A stretch of DNA of 64,000 nucleotides. It comes from Bacillota bacterium. Lineage in GTDB: Bacteria > Bacillota > Clostridia > Lachnospirales > Lachnospiraceae. Shown here piece by piece: positions 62,749-64,000 of this stretch. The stretch's first letter is position 1. Each line of letters opens with the position of its first letter. The translations under genes and the position numbers were made by a program. The stretch covers positions 1 to 64,000 of the forward strand of contig JAEZJV010000040.1 in the NCBI GenBank assembly GCA_023415635.1. The letters run 5' to 3'. Under the pieces are notes generated by a model. That model was given only the letters and a program-made list of their open reading frames with translations. It ran no database searches and was not told the origin of the DNA.

Positions 62749-63870
62749 CTATTCTTCCATCGCTTCCATATGAAAATCTTCTTCATTGAATCGAAGAAGA
62801 AGACCCAGAACCAAGGCAATAAAAAATGCTGTGATCATTGAAAGCAGGAAGGTAAAGAAGCCTTCTCCAAGATATGCCACAAGTGATATCATGGATGGGA
62901 AAGCAAAGGTAACTGCTCTGGCATTTGAAGTTCCAACAATTGCACCACCGACTGCACCTGCGATACAGGCTGCCACCATTGGCCGCTTGAGAGGAATAGA
63001 GATACTGTAGAGTACCGGTTCTGTTGCACCTAGAATGGCAGTGATCGAGCTGGATAATGCAACTGTCTTCAGCTTCTTATTCCTTGCAAGGATACTGACC
63101 GCCATGGCAGCACCAGCCTGTCCCATAACACCAGCACCACAAAAGGGTAAAAAAGTGTCATAGCCTAAGGTATTTACATGCTCGATAATAATCGGAACCA
63201 TCCCCCAATGGAGACCAAATACCACCATCGGCTGCCATATGAACCCAAATATCACTCCTGCCAGAATCGGGCTTAAATTATATATTGTCGCATATGCACC
63301 GGCAAGAACTGAACCAATCATTGCCCCTAACGGCCCAAAGATTAGAAAGGTTACCGGAACAACAATGATTAATGCTATCATAGGCTTTAGAAAGCCTTTG
63401 ATAGCACCAGGGATATATTTCTCCAGCGGCTGCTCCACATAATGCAGCAATCCTACTGCAAGAAGAATAGGAACCACACTGGAGGGATAGGTTACAGGTG
63501 TCACCGGAAGTCCCAGAATGGTAAGCTCCGCTCCGTTCTCAAGTATTCTTATCATATCAGGATAAACCAGCGCTGCCGCCACCAATATGGAGGTGACAGT
63601 ATCTGCTTTTAGCTTATGGGATGCAGTATAGGCAAGGAATATGGGAAGGAAATAAAAGAAACCATCTGCGGCTGCATATAAAATCCTATAGATCCCTGAC
63701 TCAGGGCTTACCACCCCGTAATTGGCAAATACCAGCAAAAAACTCTTTAATAATGCTGCTGCCATCAATACATTAATAATAGGGAGGAAGATCCCCGATA
63801 TCGTATCGGTAATGATACGTAACCTGCTGGATTTCGTTTTTACAGCCATTCTACTTTCGTTCTTCATCAT
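62749..63870 (-). CDS. PTS sugar transporter EIIC component (glucoside type), stand-alone
   Basis: A 373-residue membrane protein with about nine to ten hydrophobic segments. The EIIC signature GATEPVLYSISIPLKRP matches the G-x-x-E-P sugar-binding motif of beta-glucoside/sucrose EIIC proteins. It begins SRLRIITDTISGIFLPIINVL, the linker normally reached after an EIIB domain, but no EIIB Cys domain precedes it here and no EIIA follows. Partner domains may be encoded outside the window. The sugar is unknown. Confidence 0.85.
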   Translation of the reverse strand: MMKNESRMAVKTKSSRLRIITDTISGIFLPIINVLMAAALLKSFLLVFANYGVVSPESGIYRILYAAADGFFYFLPIFLAYTASHKLKADTVTSILVAAALVYPDMIRILENGAELTILGLPVTPVTYPSSVVPILLAVGLLHYVEQPLEKYIPGAIKGFLKPMIALIIVVPVTFLIFGPLGAMIGSVLAGAYATIYNLSPILAGVIFGFIWQPMVVFGLHWGMVPIIIEHVNTLGYDTFLPFCGAGVMGQAGAAMAVSILARNKKLKTVALSSSITAILGATEPVLYSISIPLKRPMVAACIAGAVGGAIVGTSNARAVTFAFPSMISLVAYLGEGFFTFLLSMITAFFIALVLGLLLRFNEEDFHMEAMEE

Positions 63871-63908
63871 AGGTTCTCCGTTTCTAGTTAAAAGAAATAT
63901 GCAAAAAG

Positions 63909-63956
63909 CTGCTGACGGCTTGTTTCTGCCTATTGCAGTATACCTTCCGTCAGCAG
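63909..63956 (-). terminator. terminator of the gene at the right edge
   Basis: CTGCTGACGG (63909-63918) pairs perfectly with 63947-63956, loop 28 nt. On the minus strand GCTTTTTGC follows. It ends the transcript of the partial gene just before the EIIC gene. Confidence 0.82.
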
Positions 63957-63965
63957 TCCGATTTA

Positions 63966-64000
63966 TTATGCCAGCCTTACAAATTCATCGATTAAATCCT
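63966..64000 (-). CDS. C-terminal end of an unidentified gene
   Basis: The minus-strand frame reads ...DLIDEFVRLA and then TAA (63966-63968). A strong terminator follows directly, supporting that this is a real gene end. Too short to identify; the neighbourhood suggests a sugar-related function. Confidence 0.5.
   Translation of the reverse strand, partial: DLIDEFVRLA

Overview
The window looks like a piece of chromosome from an anaerobic, low-GC Gram-positive bacterium of the Clostridia, most likely a Lachnospiraceae (Clostridium cluster XIVa) relative. The reasons are the SCIFF peptide and its radical-SAM maturase, HemZ, an oxygen-sensitive Fe-S serine dehydratase, ferredoxin-linked indolepyruvate oxidoreductase, LplABC-type sugar uptake, BcrA-type transport and strong AGGAGG ribosome sites. 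No rRNA, tRNA, phage, insertion sequence or CRISPR array was recognised. Most genes lie on the minus strand, so operons are usually read right to left.

Layout. 1-3.1 kb: the start of an M55 D-aminopeptidase, a PdaB-like polysaccharide deacetylase and serine dehydratase sdaAB. 3.4-9.4 kb: an LplABC-type oligosaccharide ABC transporter, a divergent AraC regulator and mannonate dehydratase uxuA, probably for uronate-containing oligosaccharides. 9.5-13.7 kb: a small membrane protein, an orphan REC-Hpt protein, upp and galM. 13.8-15.3 kb: a cobalamin riboswitch whose peripheral arm holds six tandem 23-bp units, driving a DUF4430 protein and an ECF S component (cobalamin uptake). 15.4-23.6 kb: a cold-shock protein and a keto-acid/aryl-CoA module (SSS symporter, paaK, iorA, iorB, ACT, paaK, ACT). 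23.8-28.3 kb: DUF1294, aspS, a Dabb protein and a sialate O-acetylesterase-like protein.

28.5-39.9 kb is a complete chemosensory operon: receptor, CheA, CheW, response regulator, TetR regulator, CheY, CheR, CheB, hybrid histidine kinase and a second response regulator. It has a vegetative-type promoter and no flagellar genes nearby. It sits between hisS and aspS, which are neighbours in many Firmicutes, so it looks like an insertion into a housekeeping block. 40-50.3 kb holds hisS, hemZ, an MBL-fold hydrolase, rel, apt, recJ, scfB and scfA.

50.4-56.5 kb is an oligopeptide (opp) operon. 56.6-62.4 kb, on the plus strand, has a DegV protein, a response regulator/ABC transporter/histidine kinase unit of the peptide-antibiotic-resistance type and an EamA transporter. 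62.4-64 kb has a small unknown protein, a stand-alone PTS EIIC and the last codons of another gene.

The signals most worth following are the riboswitch repeat array (13979-14115), in which three of the arm substitutions keep pairing through G-U wobbles, the chemosensory insertion with a cysteine-rich PAS domain, the long hairpin between scfA and scfB, and a perfect 38-bp duplication of the 3' end of a paaK gene.
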